Shown one piece after another: positions 8,600 to 17,698 of a DNA stretch of 64,000 nucleotides. Position 1 is the first letter of the stretch. Every line of letters starts with the position of its first letter. This DNA is from Skermanella aerolata KACC 11604 (GTDB lineage: Bacteria > Pseudomonadota > Alphaproteobacteria > Azospirillales > Azospirillaceae): assembly GCF_000936425.1 (NCBI RefSeq), contig NZ_AVFK01000014.1:1-64000 (forward strand). Direction: 5' to 3'. The notes beneath the pieces are model-generated. The model had not been told where the DNA came from. It saw nothing but the letters and a program-made list of their open reading frames with translations, and did no database searches. Position numbers and translations under genes: made by a program.

Positions 8600-9718
8600 A
8601 TGCGCTTCGTTTATTTCACCCACTCGCTGGTGTCCGACTGGAATCACGGCAATGCCCATTTCCTGCGCGGCATCGTCCGTGAACTCACATCCCGCGGCCA
8701 CGAAGTGCAGTTGTTCGAGCCGCGCGACAACTGGAGCCTCCAGAACCTGATTGCGGACCAGGGGCCGGAAGCGGTCGCCCGGTACGCCACCGCATTTCCG
8801 GGCTTGCGCTCCACTACATACGATCTGGCGACGCTCGATCTCGACCGGGCGCTGGACGGCGCCGATGTCGTGATCGTGCACGAATGGAACGACCATGACC
8901 TGGTGGCGCGCATCGGCCGCAAGCGCGCCGGCGGCGGACGCTTCCATCTGCTGTTCCACGACACCCATCACCGCTCGGTCAGCGATCCCAAGTCGATGGC
9001 GGCCTACGACCTGACGTCCTATGACGGCGTGCTGGCCTACGGCGCCGTGATCCGGGAGATCTATCTCAGCATGGGCTGGGGCAAGCGGGCCTGGACGTGG
9101 CACGAAGCCGCCGATACCGCCTTGTTCCGTCCTTTGCCGGCAAGACCACGCGAAGGCGACCTCGTCTGGATCGGCAACTGGGGCGACGGCGAGAGGTCGG
9201 TCGAACTGGGCGAGTTCCTGCTGCTGCCGATCCGCCAGCTCCGGCTGAAGGCCCGCATCCACGGCGTCCGCTACCCGGCCGAGGCCAAGGCCGCCGTCAA
9301 CCTCGCGGGGGCCGAATACGCCGGCTACCTGCCCAATCACGAAGCCCCCGAAGCCTTCGCCCGCTTCGCCGTGACGGTCCATGTCCCGCGCCGTCCCTAT
9401 GTCGAGATGCTGCGCGGCATCCCGACCATCCGTCCGTTCGAGGCGATGGCCTGCGGCATTCCCCTAGTCTGCTCGCCCTGGGACGACGCCGAGGGACTGT
9501 TCCGGCCCGGCAACGATTACCTGATTGCTCATAACGGTACCGAAATGACAAAGCACCTTCGGGATATTCTCAACGATCTCGACCTGTCCGCCGCCCTTGC
9601 CCGCAGCGGGTACGAGACCATCCAGGCCCGTCATACCTGCGCTCACCGCGTGGACGAGTTGCTCGACATCTGCCGCGAGCTGAAACAGGCCAATCCCCTG
9701 CTGCTGGAGGCCCGCTGA
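8600..9718 (+). CDS. CgeB-like glycosyltransferase (copy 1 of 3)
   Basis: 372 aa from the ATG at 8600, chosen because GGGGA lies just upstream; an in-frame ATG at 8588 is the alternative. Begins MRFVYFTHSLVSDWNHGNAH with helix RGIVRELTSRGHEVQLFEP, the N-terminal half of CgeB/DUF3880-type GT-B proteins. The C-terminal half has RPFEAMACGIPLVCSPW, the donor-binding segment of GT1/GT4-like enzymes. Its stop overlaps the next start (TGATG). The two genes downstream encode recognisable paralogues. Confidence 0.75.
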   Translation: MRFVYFTHSLVSDWNHGNAHFLRGIVRELTSRGHEVQLFEPRDNWSLQNLIADQGPEAVARYATAFPGLRSTTYDLATLDLDRALDGADVVIVHEWNDHDLVARIGRKRAGGGRFHLLFHDTHHRSVSDPKSMAAYDLTSYDGVLAYGAVIREIYLSMGWGKRAWTWHEAADTALFRPLPARPREGDLVWIGNWGDGERSVELGEFLLLPIRQLRLKARIHGVRYPAEAKAAVNLAGAEYAGYLPNHEAPEAFARFAVTVHVPRRPYVEMLRGIPTIRPFEAMACGIPLVCSPWDDAEGLFRPGNDYLIAHNGTEMTKHLRDILNDLDLSAALARSGYETIQARHTCAHRVDELLDICRELKQANPLLLEAR

Positions 9719-10815
9719 TGGCCGGACTGAATATTTCCTTCTACGGTTCCAGCTTGGTATCGGCCTACTGGAACGGTGCAGCGACCTACTACAGGGGCAT
9801 CATCCGGGCTCTCGCAGCCCGAGGCCACACGGTGACGTTTTTCGAGCCTGACGCCTGGGAGCGGCAGCAGCACCGCGACATCGCCGACCCGGACTGGGCA
9901 CGCGTCGTCGTCTATCCGAACGACGAGGCGAGTGCCCGGAAGGCGCTGGAACAGGGCCGCGACGCCGACGTCATCGTCAAGGCGAGCGGTGTCGGCGTCT
10001 TCGACAGCCTGCTGGAAGCGGGAGTCCTTGAAGTCCGCCGGTCGGATGCGGCCGTGATCTTCTGGGACGTCGACGCTCCGGCGACACTCGCGTCGATGCG
10101 GGAAAATCCCGGCGACACGCTGCGCCCTCTGATTCCACGCTTCGATTATGTGCTGACATATGGTGGCGGCGATCCGGTAATCGGCGCCTACAGGGCGATC
10201 GGCGCCCGCGACTGCATTCCGATCTATAATGCGCTTGACCCAGAAACCCACCATCCGGTCGCCCCGGATAAGCGGTTCCAAGCGGATCTCAGCTTCATGG
10301 CCAACCGGCTGCCCGACCGCGAGGCCCGCGTCGAGCAGTTCTTCCTGAACGCCGCCGCCCGCCTGCCGGAACGCCGTTTCCTGCTGGGCGGCAGCGGCTG
10401 GGGCGACAAGCAGATGCCGTCCAACGTCAATTATGTCGGCCACGTCTATACGGCCGACCACAACGCGGTGAACTGCTCCGCGCTCGCCGTTCTCAACGTC
10501 GCCCGCGACAGCATGGCCGCCGTCGGCTTTTCCCCCGCGACCCGCGTGTTCGAGGCGGCCGGAGCCGGAGCCTGCGTCATCACCGACGCATGGGAAGGCG
10601 TCGAGCAATTTCTCGAACCGGGCACCGAAATCCTGGTGGCGAAGGATGGGGCGGAAGTCGCCGCCCTTGTCGACGGCCTGACGCCGGAGCGTTCGCGCAG
10701 GATCGGGGACGCGGCACGTCGCCGCATGCTCGATGCCCACACCTATGGCCACCGCGCGGCCGAGGTCGAGTCGCTGCTGCTTACCGGCACTCCCGCCGGC
10801 AAGGTGCCGGCATGA
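9718..10815 (+). CDS. CgeB-like glycosyltransferase (copy 2 of 3)
   Basis: 365 aa. Opens ISFYGSSLVSAYWNGAATYY and RGIIRALAARGHTVTFFEPD, closely parallel to its neighbours. The C-terminal donor segment is TRVFEAAGAGACVITDAWEG followed by FLEPGTEILVAKDG. Cytoplasmic GT-B glycosyltransferase by family; donor and acceptor unknown. Overlaps the previous gene by one base and the following gene by ATGA. Confidence 0.75.
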   Translation: MAGLNISFYGSSLVSAYWNGAATYYRGIIRALAARGHTVTFFEPDAWERQQHRDIADPDWARVVVYPNDEASARKALEQGRDADVIVKASGVGVFDSLLEAGVLEVRRSDAAVIFWDVDAPATLASMRENPGDTLRPLIPRFDYVLTYGGGDPVIGAYRAIGARDCIPIYNALDPETHHPVAPDKRFQADLSFMANRLPDREARVEQFFLNAAARLPERRFLLGGSGWGDKQMPSNVNYVGHVYTADHNAVNCSALAVLNVARDSMAAVGFSPATRVFEAAGAGACVITDAWEGVEQFLEPGTEILVAKDGAEVAALVDGLTPERSRRIGDAARRRMLDAHTYGHRAAEVESLLLTGTPAGKVPA

Positions 10816-11903
10816 CGCCGCTGTCGATCGTCATTCTCGGCCTGAGCATCACGTCTTCCTGGGGCAACGGCCATGCCACGACTTACCGGGCGCTGGTCCG
10901 GGCGCTGGCCGGCCGGGGTCACGACGTGCTTTTCCTGGAAGCCGACCGCCCCTGGTACGCGGAGAACCGCGATTTGCCCGATCCGCCATTCGGCCGGACC
11001 GCCCTATACGGGTCGCTGGACGATCTGCGCGACCGTTTCGAGCAGGAGGTCCGCCACGCAGACTTGGTGGTCGTCGGATCCTATGTGCCTGACGGAGTTG
11101 AGGTCGGCCGATGGGTGATCGCCACGGCCCAAGGTTTGACGGCCTTCTACGACATCGACACGCCCGTGACCCTCGCCAAGCTGGAACGGGGCGATGCCGA
11201 ATATCTCAGTCCCGATCTGATCCCGCGATACGACATATACCTGTCGTTCACCGGCGGCCCGACGCTGGACCGGCTGGAGCGGCAATACGGGTCTCCCATG
11301 GCCCGCGCCCTTTATTGCTCCGTCGACCCCGACCGCTATGGTCCGGAGCCGGCGGAGCCGCGCTGGGATCTCGGCTATCTCGGCACGTACAGCGACGACC
11401 GGCAGCCTTCCGTGAACCGCCTCCTGGTCGAACCGGCCCGATCCTGGACCGACGGCCGGTTCGTGGTGGCGGGTCCCCAATACCCCGGTTCGATCGTTTG
11501 GCCTGCAAATGTCGAAAGGATCGAGCACCTTCCGCCGGCGGACCATGCCGACTTCTACAACGCGCAACGCTTCACCCTGAACGTGACACGGGCCGACATG
11601 ATCGCGGCGGGCTGGTCCCCCAGCGTCCGCCTGTTCGAAGCCGCCGCCTGCGGCACGCCGATCATCAGCGACTGGTGGCCGGGTCTCGACAGCCTGTTCA
11701 ATCCGGGAAACGAGATCGTCATCGCGCCCGATGCGGCAACGGTTCTGGAAACGCTGCGCACGATGTCAGACAAGGACAGGCAAGCCATGGGACAACGTGC
11801 GCGCGACCGCATCCTTAGCAGCCATACGGCGGATCACCGCGCGATGGAGCTGGAGCGACATGTCGCGGAGGCGGGGGCGATAGTTTCCTCGCGAAACCAT
11901 TGA
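10812..11903 (+). CDS. CgeB-like glycosyltransferase (copy 3 of 3)
   Basis: 363 aa from the ATG at 10812, which overlaps the stop of copy 2 as ATGA; this coupling decides the start. N-terminus LSIVILGLSITSSWGNGHAT and helix RALVRALAGRGHDVLFLEAD; C-terminal SVRLFEAAACGTPIISDWWP and FNPGNEIVIAPDA. Third consecutive paralogue of the same fold and last gene of the operon; a hairpin follows at 11912-11932. Confidence 0.75.
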   Translation: MTPLSIVILGLSITSSWGNGHATTYRALVRALAGRGHDVLFLEADRPWYAENRDLPDPPFGRTALYGSLDDLRDRFEQEVRHADLVVVGSYVPDGVEVGRWVIATAQGLTAFYDIDTPVTLAKLERGDAEYLSPDLIPRYDIYLSFTGGPTLDRLERQYGSPMARALYCSVDPDRYGPEPAEPRWDLGYLGTYSDDRQPSVNRLLVEPARSWTDGRFVVAGPQYPGSIVWPANVERIEHLPPADHADFYNAQRFTLNVTRADMIAAGWSPSVRLFEAAACGTPIISDWWPGLDSLFNPGNEIVIAPDAATVLETLRTMSDKDRQAMGQRARDRILSSHTADHRAMELERHVAEAGAIVSSRNH

Positions 11904-11911
11904 GCATGGGC

Positions 11912-11932
11912 GGGCTCCCTCCAGGGGAGCCC
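11912..11932 (+). terminator. Hairpin ending the glycan operon
   Basis: GGGCTCCC (11912-11919) and GGGAGCCC (11925-11932) with loop TCCAG. Only a short TT follows, so it is a weak intrinsic terminator by sequence, but it lies 9 bp after the last stop. Confidence 0.55.
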
Positions 11933-11951
11933 TTCAATGCCTAGCTGAAAT

Positions 11952-11980
11952 TTGTTTCAATATTTCGACAATTTTATATA
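11952..11980 (+). promoter_or_regulatory. Candidate sigma70 promoter for the first regulator gene
   Basis: TTGTTT (11952-11957) and TATATA (11975-11980) with a 17-bp spacer, 43 bp before the ATG at 12024, in an AT-rich stretch unlike its surroundings. Confidence 0.5.
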
Positions 11981-12023
11981 AACTCCAGATAGCTTTGCGA
12001 CTTGCGTACATTCGAGATGAGAC

Positions 12024-12665
12024 ATGGAATCAAAAATCGAGCATGACGGCGTGCGCCTGCGCAATTATCGCGTCATGAAGAACATCACGCTCACCAAGGC
12101 CGCTAACCTCTGCGGAGTGTCCAAGAGCGAACTGTCGAAGCTCGAATCCGGAGCGCGGCCGGTCCGGCCGGACCACGTCATCAAGCTTGCTGGCGTCTAC
12201 GGGATTACGCCGCTGGACCTGCTGACGCCCGAAAGCAAGCTTCGTGCCTTTGTGGAGCGGGCATCCGATACCAGCAAGACCGGCTCATCCGACCTTCCCC
12301 TGTTTGACGGCAAGTCTCTCAGCTCGCAGAAGGAAGCCGCCCGCGCCGGTGGCAGGACGCCCTGCCCGATCCAGCTCGCCGACGTTCCCGGCGCCTATGC
12401 GGTCAGCATCGGCGATATGACCAACGCACCTGCATTGCTCCCCGGGATCGTTCTATACGTTCACCCCGAACGCTCCGTGATGATCAACGACCTCGTGATC
12501 AACCGGGTCACTTGGTCCCCGCTCGCCTTTTACCTCCGGCAGTCGGATGACGGCGATCTTTACGGCTTGACCTTGTCGAAGAAGCGGGTGGACCTTGAGG
12601 CGGAGGACACCGAGCGATTGCATAAGGTCGTCGGTATCTGGATGAACGGCCCCAATGGCGACTGA
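12024..12665 (+). CDS. XRE-family regulator with a LexA/CI-like C-terminal domain
   Basis: 213 aa. Residues about 10-65 form a Cro/CI-type helix-turn-helix (LTKAANLCGVSKSELSKLES). The C-terminal half has the S24 beta-fold pattern (YAVSIGDMTNAPALLPG, then YVHPERSVMINDLVINRV), but where LexA-type proteins have the serine nucleophile in GDSM this one has GDMT. Self-cleavage therefore looks lost and the domain probably dimerises or senses a ligand (inference). A second regulator of similar build lies 367 bp downstream. Confidence 0.7.
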   Translation: MESKIEHDGVRLRNYRVMKNITLTKAANLCGVSKSELSKLESGARPVRPDHVIKLAGVYGITPLDLLTPESKLRAFVERASDTSKTGSSDLPLFDGKSLSSQKEAARAGGRTPCPIQLADVPGAYAVSIGDMTNAPALLPGIVLYVHPERSVMINDLVINRVTWSPLAFYLRQSDDGDLYGLTLSKKRVDLEAEDTERLHKVVGIWMNGPNGD

Positions 12666-13032
12666 AAAAGGATTGTTCCGAGTCGCAATTTAACCCTCGG
12701 GTTATAGCCCGGAAAAGTCAAAATTCCGCCCGTCCTACGGTAGGCTGACCGAACAACTTTGTCGCGGATCCGGTGTGCGGATTCGGATCACGAATCTGAT
12801 TCGGCACATATATCCATGCAGAATCCGGCTCGATTCGGCAGAATCCCACTAAGTGGGATACATAATGATTCTTTGATGGTTAAAATCCGGTAACTATTTC
12901 AGAAATGGGTCTGACGACATCCGATAGCATTGATATCTAATGATATTTCATCCTTACCAAATTCGAAAATTCCCCATCACAGACAATTTTCTTTTTGTTA
13001 TGACTGCAGCTTGAAGCAGTTGGGGGCGGGCG
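12666..13032. promoter_or_regulatory. Palindrome-rich intergenic region between the two regulator genes
   Basis: 367 bp, clearly more AT-rich than the flanks. It holds TAACCC-TC-GGGTTA (12691-12704); a cluster of GATTCG/CGAATC half-sites (12780-12785, 12791-12796, 12798-12803, 12832-12837) forming GATTCG-N5-CGAATC and CGAATC-T-GATTCG; and ATCCCAC-TAA-GTGGGAT (12843-12859). These look like operators for one or both regulators. No gene is convincing here. Confidence 0.55.
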
Positions 13033-13662
13033 ATGAAAATGGTCATGGATGGGGCGGATGTTCATCGGCAGTCGGTTCTTGCATTAATCAGGACCAAGAG
13101 TACTCTCAAGGCCGCAAGCATAGCTTGTGGACGTAACCATGGCTATTTTCATCAATACCTTTTCCAGAGCAAACCACGCTTCTTGCCGGAAGATGTTAGG
13201 ATCAAGCTCGCTCAATACCTGGGTATAGCTGAAAACCGACTTCGTGAACCGGAATTATTCGTCAGTGTCGACCCTCCCGCCACGCAGCAGTCGGAAGTTC
13301 GCGCAAGGCTCATGGTTTACGGGCGCGGGTCCGAACCCGGCATCGACATGACCGCCCCCGTTGCCGAGATAGACTGCCCCCCCTCGCTGCTGCGCGTCGT
13401 CGATGCCTTCGCCGCCTATATACACGACCCGGAACTGGGTCCCTGGCTGCCAGTCGGCAGCCTGATCTATATCGACCCGAGCAAGCCATTGCGGCCGGCC
13501 GATTTCGTACTTGTAAAGAGCGGACGGACCGGAAGGATCGCGATCTATCGCGGCCGCACTGCGGACGGCATCGTCGTGGATACCGGCAATGGTCGCGACG
13601 AAAGCGTCCAGCTCGCGACACTGACCGGTTTCTGGAAGATCGTCAGCGTCGAGTTTCCTTGA
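13033..13662 (+). CDS. Second LexA/CI-fold regulator, non-canonical DNA-binding domain
   Basis: 209 aa from the ATG at 13033, preceded by GGGGGCGGG. Residues 1-75 are helical (VLALIRTKSTLKAASIACGR, then VRIKLAQYLGIAENRL), consistent with a degenerate helix-turn-helix. The C-terminal half matches the S24-like fold in shape (AYIHDPELGPWLPVGSLIYI, then RPADFVLVKSG) but has no serine nucleophile. Same architecture and orientation as the gene at 12024, with the palindrome cluster between them. Confidence 0.65.
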   Translation: MKMVMDGADVHRQSVLALIRTKSTLKAASIACGRNHGYFHQYLFQSKPRFLPEDVRIKLAQYLGIAENRLREPELFVSVDPPATQQSEVRARLMVYGRGSEPGIDMTAPVAEIDCPPSLLRVVDAFAAYIHDPELGPWLPVGSLIYIDPSKPLRPADFVLVKSGRTGRIAIYRGRTADGIVVDTGNGRDESVQLATLTGFWKIVSVEFP

Positions 13663-13700
13663 AACCCGGCGCAGGGACCTGCTTGTTCCGAAATGAAAAA

Positions 13701-13733
13701 AGCCCCGCTGCCGGTCGACCCGGCAGCGGGGCT
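13701..13733 (-). terminator. Intrinsic terminator of hupE
   Basis: A perfect 14-bp stem (13701-13714 with 13720-13733) and a 5-nt loop. The A-run at 13696-13701 gives a U-run on the minus transcript, so it terminates hupE; the hairpin would also act on the convergent regulator transcript. Confidence 0.85.
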
Positions 13734-13759
13734 TCTTCGATCTTCAAGAAAGATTCAGC

Positions 13760-14362
13760 TTACCCGAGCAGCACCAGGGCCACGCCGCCGAAAGCGACCA
13801 GCGCACCGCTGCCACGCACGGCTGCACGGCCGGCATTGCCCTGGACAAAACGCCGCACCGCGACGATCAGACCGATGCCGCCGGCGTGCAGCAACGCGGT
13901 CGCCACCGTGAAGCCAAGGCCGTAGGCCCAGGGAGAAGCCGCCGCGGGCATTTCGACACCATGGGCAAAGCCGTGGAAGACCGCGAACGCAGCCGTGATC
14001 GCGACGCAGACGCCGACCGACAGCTTCGGCTGAAACGCCACGAGGGCGCCCAGCGCCAGCACGGACCCGAGAATACCGAACTCGACCGCCGGCAACGGCA
14101 GGCCGGCCATGCCAGCGAAACCGCCCAGGATCATTGCGACGACGAAGGCCGCCGGCAGTGCCACAAGCGCGCGCCCGCCCGATTGGGCGGCCCAAAGACC
14201 GACGGCAACCATGGCAAGCAGATGGTCCAGCCCGCCCAGCGGATGTTCGAAGCCATGCACGAAGCCGGCCGGCTCCATATGCCCCGGATGAGCCAATGCG
14301 GCGGCCGGCAATGCCATCAGCGCTGCACCGGCGAGGCCGAGAGCGAGACCTGTTCGCCTCAT
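13760..14362 (-). CDS. hupE: HupE/UreJ-family membrane protein, probable nickel transporter
   Basis: 200 aa from the ATG at 14362 (GGGAG lies 8 nt upstream); an in-frame start 33 bp further out is less likely. A cleavable signal peptide ends at ALA before HPGHMEP; the mature protein begins with the HupE histidine signature (HGFEHPLGGLDHLLAM) and has about six membrane helices, another with HGFAHGVEMP. Family members import or bind nickel for [NiFe]-hydrogenase. Divergent from hupS with a shared FNR/FixK-type box. Confidence 0.9.
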   Translation of the reverse strand: MRRTGLALGLAGAALMALPAAALAHPGHMEPAGFVHGFEHPLGGLDHLLAMVAVGLWAAQSGGRALVALPAAFVVAMILGGFAGMAGLPLPAVEFGILGSVLALGALVAFQPKLSVGVCVAITAAFAVFHGFAHGVEMPAAASPWAYGLGFTVATALLHAGGIGLIVAVRRFVQGNAGRAAVRGSGALVAFGGVALVLLG

Positions 14363-14439
14363 GTAGTAGTCTCCCAAATAAAGAAGTTTTATCACCGTTA
14401 CGCAACCTGGACTGAGTCGGCAACCTTGACGCCCAAGAT

Positions 14440-14445
14440 ATTATC
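14440..14445 (-). promoter_or_regulatory. hupE: Candidate -10 element of hupE
   Basis: GATAAT on the minus strand. Predicted start is about 14430-14433, which puts the FNR/FixK box centre near -39 to -41, the normal class II activator position. Confidence 0.45.
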
Positions 14446-14464
14446 GAAAATTGCCGGACCGTGG

Positions 14465-14478
14465 TTGATCCAGATCAA
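14465..14478. promoter_or_regulatory. FNR/FixK-type anaerobox
   Basis: TTGAT-CCAG-ATCAA, a perfect match to the FNR/FixK consensus TTGAT-N4-ATCAA (known). It lies between divergent hupE and hupS. Spacing to a GATAAT -10 favours action on hupE, and the hup operon may also be served. Expected effect: induction at low oxygen. Confidence 0.75.
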
Positions 14479-14694
14479 TGTGTGCATATGACCCAGGACG
14501 GATTGTCTATGACCAGGCTGGTATGGTGATGCCCGGTCCAATGAATCGCCGGGTATGCTGCGGAAAGCAAGCGCTGCATGAGGCGAGCGGGGAAAAATCG
14601 CTCTCGTGCGGGGAATGCACGCGCACGACGGCGATCCTCCGCACGGAGGGATCACGCTCGCCAGCCAACGCGGAAAACGAGAAGGAATGGGCCG
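14479..14694 (+). other. hupS leader region
   Basis: The hupE-hupS gap is 332 bp in total. Beyond the anaerobox, this part shows no perfect promoter. TCTATG at 14506-14511 could be a -10 placing the box near -46. I see no -24/-12 sigma54 promoter and no gene. Confidence 0.4.
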
Positions 14695-15804
14695 ATGGCG
14701 AGGGTGGAAACTTTTTACGACGTGATCCGGCGTCAGGGGATCAGTCGCCGCAGTTTCCTGAAGTTCTGCTCGCTGACGGCGGCATCCCTGGGGCTGGCTC
14801 CGGCCTTCGGCGCCCGCATCGCGGAAGCGATGGAAACCAAGCCGCGCATTCCCGTCCTCTGGCTCCACGGGCTGGAATGCACCTGCTGCTCGGAAAGCTT
14901 CATCCGCTCCGCCCATCCGCTGGTCAAGGACGTCGTTCTGTCCATGATCAGCCTGGACTACGACGACACCATCATGGCGGCGGCCGGCCATCAGGCGGAA
15001 GCCATCCTGGACGAGATCCGGCACGAGTACAAAGGCCGCTACATCGCCGCCGTGGAAGGCAATCCGCCTCTCAACGAGGACGGCATGTACTGTATCGTCG
15101 GCGGCCGTCCGTTCGTCGAGCAACTCCGCGAAGTCTGCTCCGACGCGATGGCCGTGATCTCCTGGGGCTCCTGCGCGTCATGGGGCTGCGTCCAGGCGGC
15201 GAAGCCCAACCCGACCAGGGCGACCCCCGTCCACGAAGTCATCCTGGACAAGCCGATCATCAAGGTGCCGGGCTGCCCGCCGATCGCCGAGGTCATGACC
15301 GGCGTCGTCAGCTACATCCTGACCTTCGACAAGATGCCGGAACTGGACCGCCAGGGCCGGCCCAAAATGTTCTACAGCCAGCGCATCCACGACAAATGTT
15401 ACCGCCGCCCGCACTTCGACGCCGGCCAGTTCGTCGAGCAGTGGGATGACGAGCAGGCCCAGAAGGGCTATTGCCTCTACAAGATGGGCTGCAAGGGTCC
15501 GACAACCTACAACGCCTGCTCGACCACGCGCTGGAACGGCGGCGTGTCCTTCCCGATCCAGTCGGGCCATGGCTGCATCGGGTGCTCCGAAGACGGCTTC
15601 TGGGACAACGGTCCGTTCTACGACCGCCTGACCAACGTCAAGCAGTTCGGGATCGAGGCGAACGCCGACCAGATCGGCGGCACGGTCGCCGGAGTCGTCG
15701 GGACCGGCATCGCCGCCCATGCCGCCGTCAGCGCCGTCAAGCGTGCCCGCATGAAGTCCGGCGAAACCCAGGCTCCCGCTCCCTCCACCACCTCCCGCGA
15801 CTGA
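14695..15804 (+). CDS. hupS: Uptake [NiFe]-hydrogenase small subunit
   Basis: 369 aa. Start at 14695 because the twin-arginine signal sits correctly behind it (R18-R19-S-F-L-K). Iron-sulfur ligands begin at C62-x-C64-C65 ([10 protein letters not shown]), and further cysteines of the proximal, medial and distal clusters follow (GCIGCSED near the end). A hydrophobic helix close to the C-terminus anchors it to the membrane. It carries electrons from the H2 site to cytochrome b (HupC) on the periplasmic face. First gene of the hup-hyp operon. Confidence 0.96.
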   Translation: MARVETFYDVIRRQGISRRSFLKFCSLTAASLGLAPAFGARIAEAMETKPRIPVLWLHGLECTCCSESFIRSAHPLVKDVVLSMISLDYDDTIMAAAGHQAEAILDEIRHEYKGRYIAAVEGNPPLNEDGMYCIVGGRPFVEQLREVCSDAMAVISWGSCASWGCVQAAKPNPTRATPVHEVILDKPIIKVPGCPPIAEVMTGVVSYILTFDKMPELDRQGRPKMFYSQRIHDKCYRRPHFDAGQFVEQWDDEQAQKGYCLYKMGCKGPTTYNACSTTRWNGGVSFPIQSGHGCIGCSEDGFWDNGPFYDRLTNVKQFGIEANADQIGGTVAGVVGTGIAAHAAVSAVKRARMKSGETQAPAPSTTSRD

Positions 15805-15880
15805 TCCCCAGTCCTCGACCGCCACACATGACATCCGGCGTCCCCCAAGCGGGACGCCGCAGGACTAAAGGAACAGCGCG

Positions 15881-17674
15881 ATGGTCACCGTTTCCACGCC
15901 GAATGGATTTTCCCTCGACAACAGCGGCCGCCGGGTCGTCGTCGATCCGGTCACCCGGATAGAAGGCCATATGCGGGTCGAGGTCAATGTCGACGAGAAC
16001 AACGTCATCCGCAACGCGGTCTCGACCGGCACGATGTGGCGCGGCCTCGAAGTCATCCTCAAGGGCCGCGACCCGCGCGACGCCTGGGCTTTCACCGAAC
16101 GGATCTGCGGCGTCTGCACCGGCACCCACGCCCTGACCTCGGTCCGCGCCGTCGAGAACGCGCTGAACATCAGTATCCCGGAAAACGCCAACACGATCCG
16201 CAACATCATGCAGCTCACGCTGTATGTGCATGACCATCTGGTCCACTTCTACCACCTCCACGCGCTCGACTGGGTCGATGTCGTTTCCGGCCTGAAGGCC
16301 GACCCCAAGGCGACGTCCGAACTGGCGCAGAGCATCAGTTCCTGGCCCAAGTCCTCGCCGGGCTATTTCCGCGACGTTCAGGCCCGCCTGCGCAAGTTCG
16401 TGGAGAGCGGCCAGCTCGGCCCGTTCAAGAATGCCTATTGGGGGCACGAGGCCTACAAGCTGCCGCCGGAAGCCAACCTGATGGCGACGGCGCACTACCT
16501 CGAGGCGCTGGATTTCCAGAAGGAGATCGTGAAGATCCACACGATCTTCGGCGGCAAGAACCCCCACCCGAACTGGCTGGTCGGCGGCGTTCCCTGTCCG
16601 ATCAACATCGACGGGAACGGCGGCGTCGGCGCCATCAACATCGAGCGCCTGAACCTCGTTTCCTCGATCATCGACCAGTCGATCGACTTCATCAATCAGG
16701 TCTACATCCCCGACCTCGTCGCCATCGCCGGCTTCTACAAGGGCTGGCTCTATGGCGGCGGCCTCTCCAGCACGTCGCTGATGTCGTATGGTGACATTCC
16801 GGAACGCGCGAACGATTACTCCGACAAGAGCCTCCAGCTCCCGCGCGGCGTCATCCTCAACGGCAAGCTGGACGAGATCCACGAAGTCGATCTGACCGCC
16901 GCCGATCAGGTCCAGGAATTCGTCAACCACTCCTGGTACAAATACGCCGACGAGTCCAAGGGTCTCCACCCCTGGGACGGCGTGACCGAACCGAACTACG
17001 TGCTCGGCCCCAACGCCAAGGGCACCAAGACCAGGATCGAGGCGGTGGACGAAGGCGCCAAGTATTCCTGGATCAAGTCGCCGCGCTGGAAGGGCCACGC
17101 CGTCGAGGTCGGTCCGCTGGCCCGCTACGTCATCGGCTACGCTCAGAACAAGCCTGAGTTCAAGGAGCCGGTGGACCAGTTGCTGAAGGCGCTCGACGTT
17201 CCGGTCACCGCCTTGTTCTCGACCCTCGGCCGTACGGCGGCGCGCGGGCTGGAATGCGCCTGGGCGGCGGAGAAGATGCGCTACTACCAGGACAAGCTGA
17301 TCCGCACCATCAAGTCGGGCGACGAGAGCACGGCCAACACCGCCAAGTGGGAACCCTCGTCCTGGCCGAAATCGGCTAAGGGCGTCGGCTTCACCGAAGC
17401 GCCGCGCGGCGCGCTCGGCCACTGGATCAGGATCGAGGACACCAAGATCGCCAACTATCAGGCGGTCGTGCCGACCACCTGGAACGGGTCTCCGCGCGAT
17501 ACCAAGGGCAATATCGGCGCGTTCGAAGCGTCGCTGCTCGATACGCCGGTGGCCGATCCCAACCAGCCGCTGGAGATCCTGCGGACGCTGCACAGCTTCG
17601 ATCCCTGCCTCGCCTGCTCCACCCACGTGATGGCGCCGGACGGACAGGAAGTCACCCGCGTCACCGTGCGCTGA
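15881..17674 (+). CDS. hupL: Uptake [NiFe]-hydrogenase large subunit
   Basis: 597 aa, usual length for group 1 uptake enzymes. The four cysteines of the NiFe(CN)2CO site are in [10 protein letters not shown] (C76, C79) and DPCLACSTH (C576, C579). Fifteen residues follow H582, the peptide that the HupD protease removes after nickel insertion. It oxidises H2 and is exported with HupS through the twin-arginine signal of HupS. It starts 76 bp after hupS. Confidence 0.97.
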   Translation: MVTVSTPNGFSLDNSGRRVVVDPVTRIEGHMRVEVNVDENNVIRNAVSTGTMWRGLEVILKGRDPRDAWAFTERICGVCTGTHALTSVRAVENALNISIPENANTIRNIMQLTLYVHDHLVHFYHLHALDWVDVVSGLKADPKATSELAQSISSWPKSSPGYFRDVQARLRKFVESGQLGPFKNAYWGHEAYKLPPEANLMATAHYLEALDFQKEIVKIHTIFGGKNPHPNWLVGGVPCPINIDGNGGVGAINIERLNLVSSIIDQSIDFINQVYIPDLVAIAGFYKGWLYGGGLSSTSLMSYGDIPERANDYSDKSLQLPRGVILNGKLDEIHEVDLTAADQVQEFVNHSWYKYADESKGLHPWDGVTEPNYVLGPNAKGTKTRIEAVDEGAKYSWIKSPRWKGHAVEVGPLARYVIGYAQNKPEFKEPVDQLLKALDVPVTALFSTLGRTAARGLECAWAAEKMRYYQDKLIRTIKSGDESTANTAKWEPSSWPKSAKGVGFTEAPRGALGHWIRIEDTKIANYQAVVPTTWNGSPRDTKGNIGAFEASLLDTPVADPNQPLEILRTLHSFDPCLACSTHVMAPDGQEVTRVTVR

Positions 17675-17698
17675 GCCGACCGGAGAAGGATCGCCGCC

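Noticed and set aside
14500-14694. Possible -24/-12 sigma54 promoter for hupS
   Set aside because: No TGGCAC-N5-TTGC match; the closest string differs at the invariant GG/GC.
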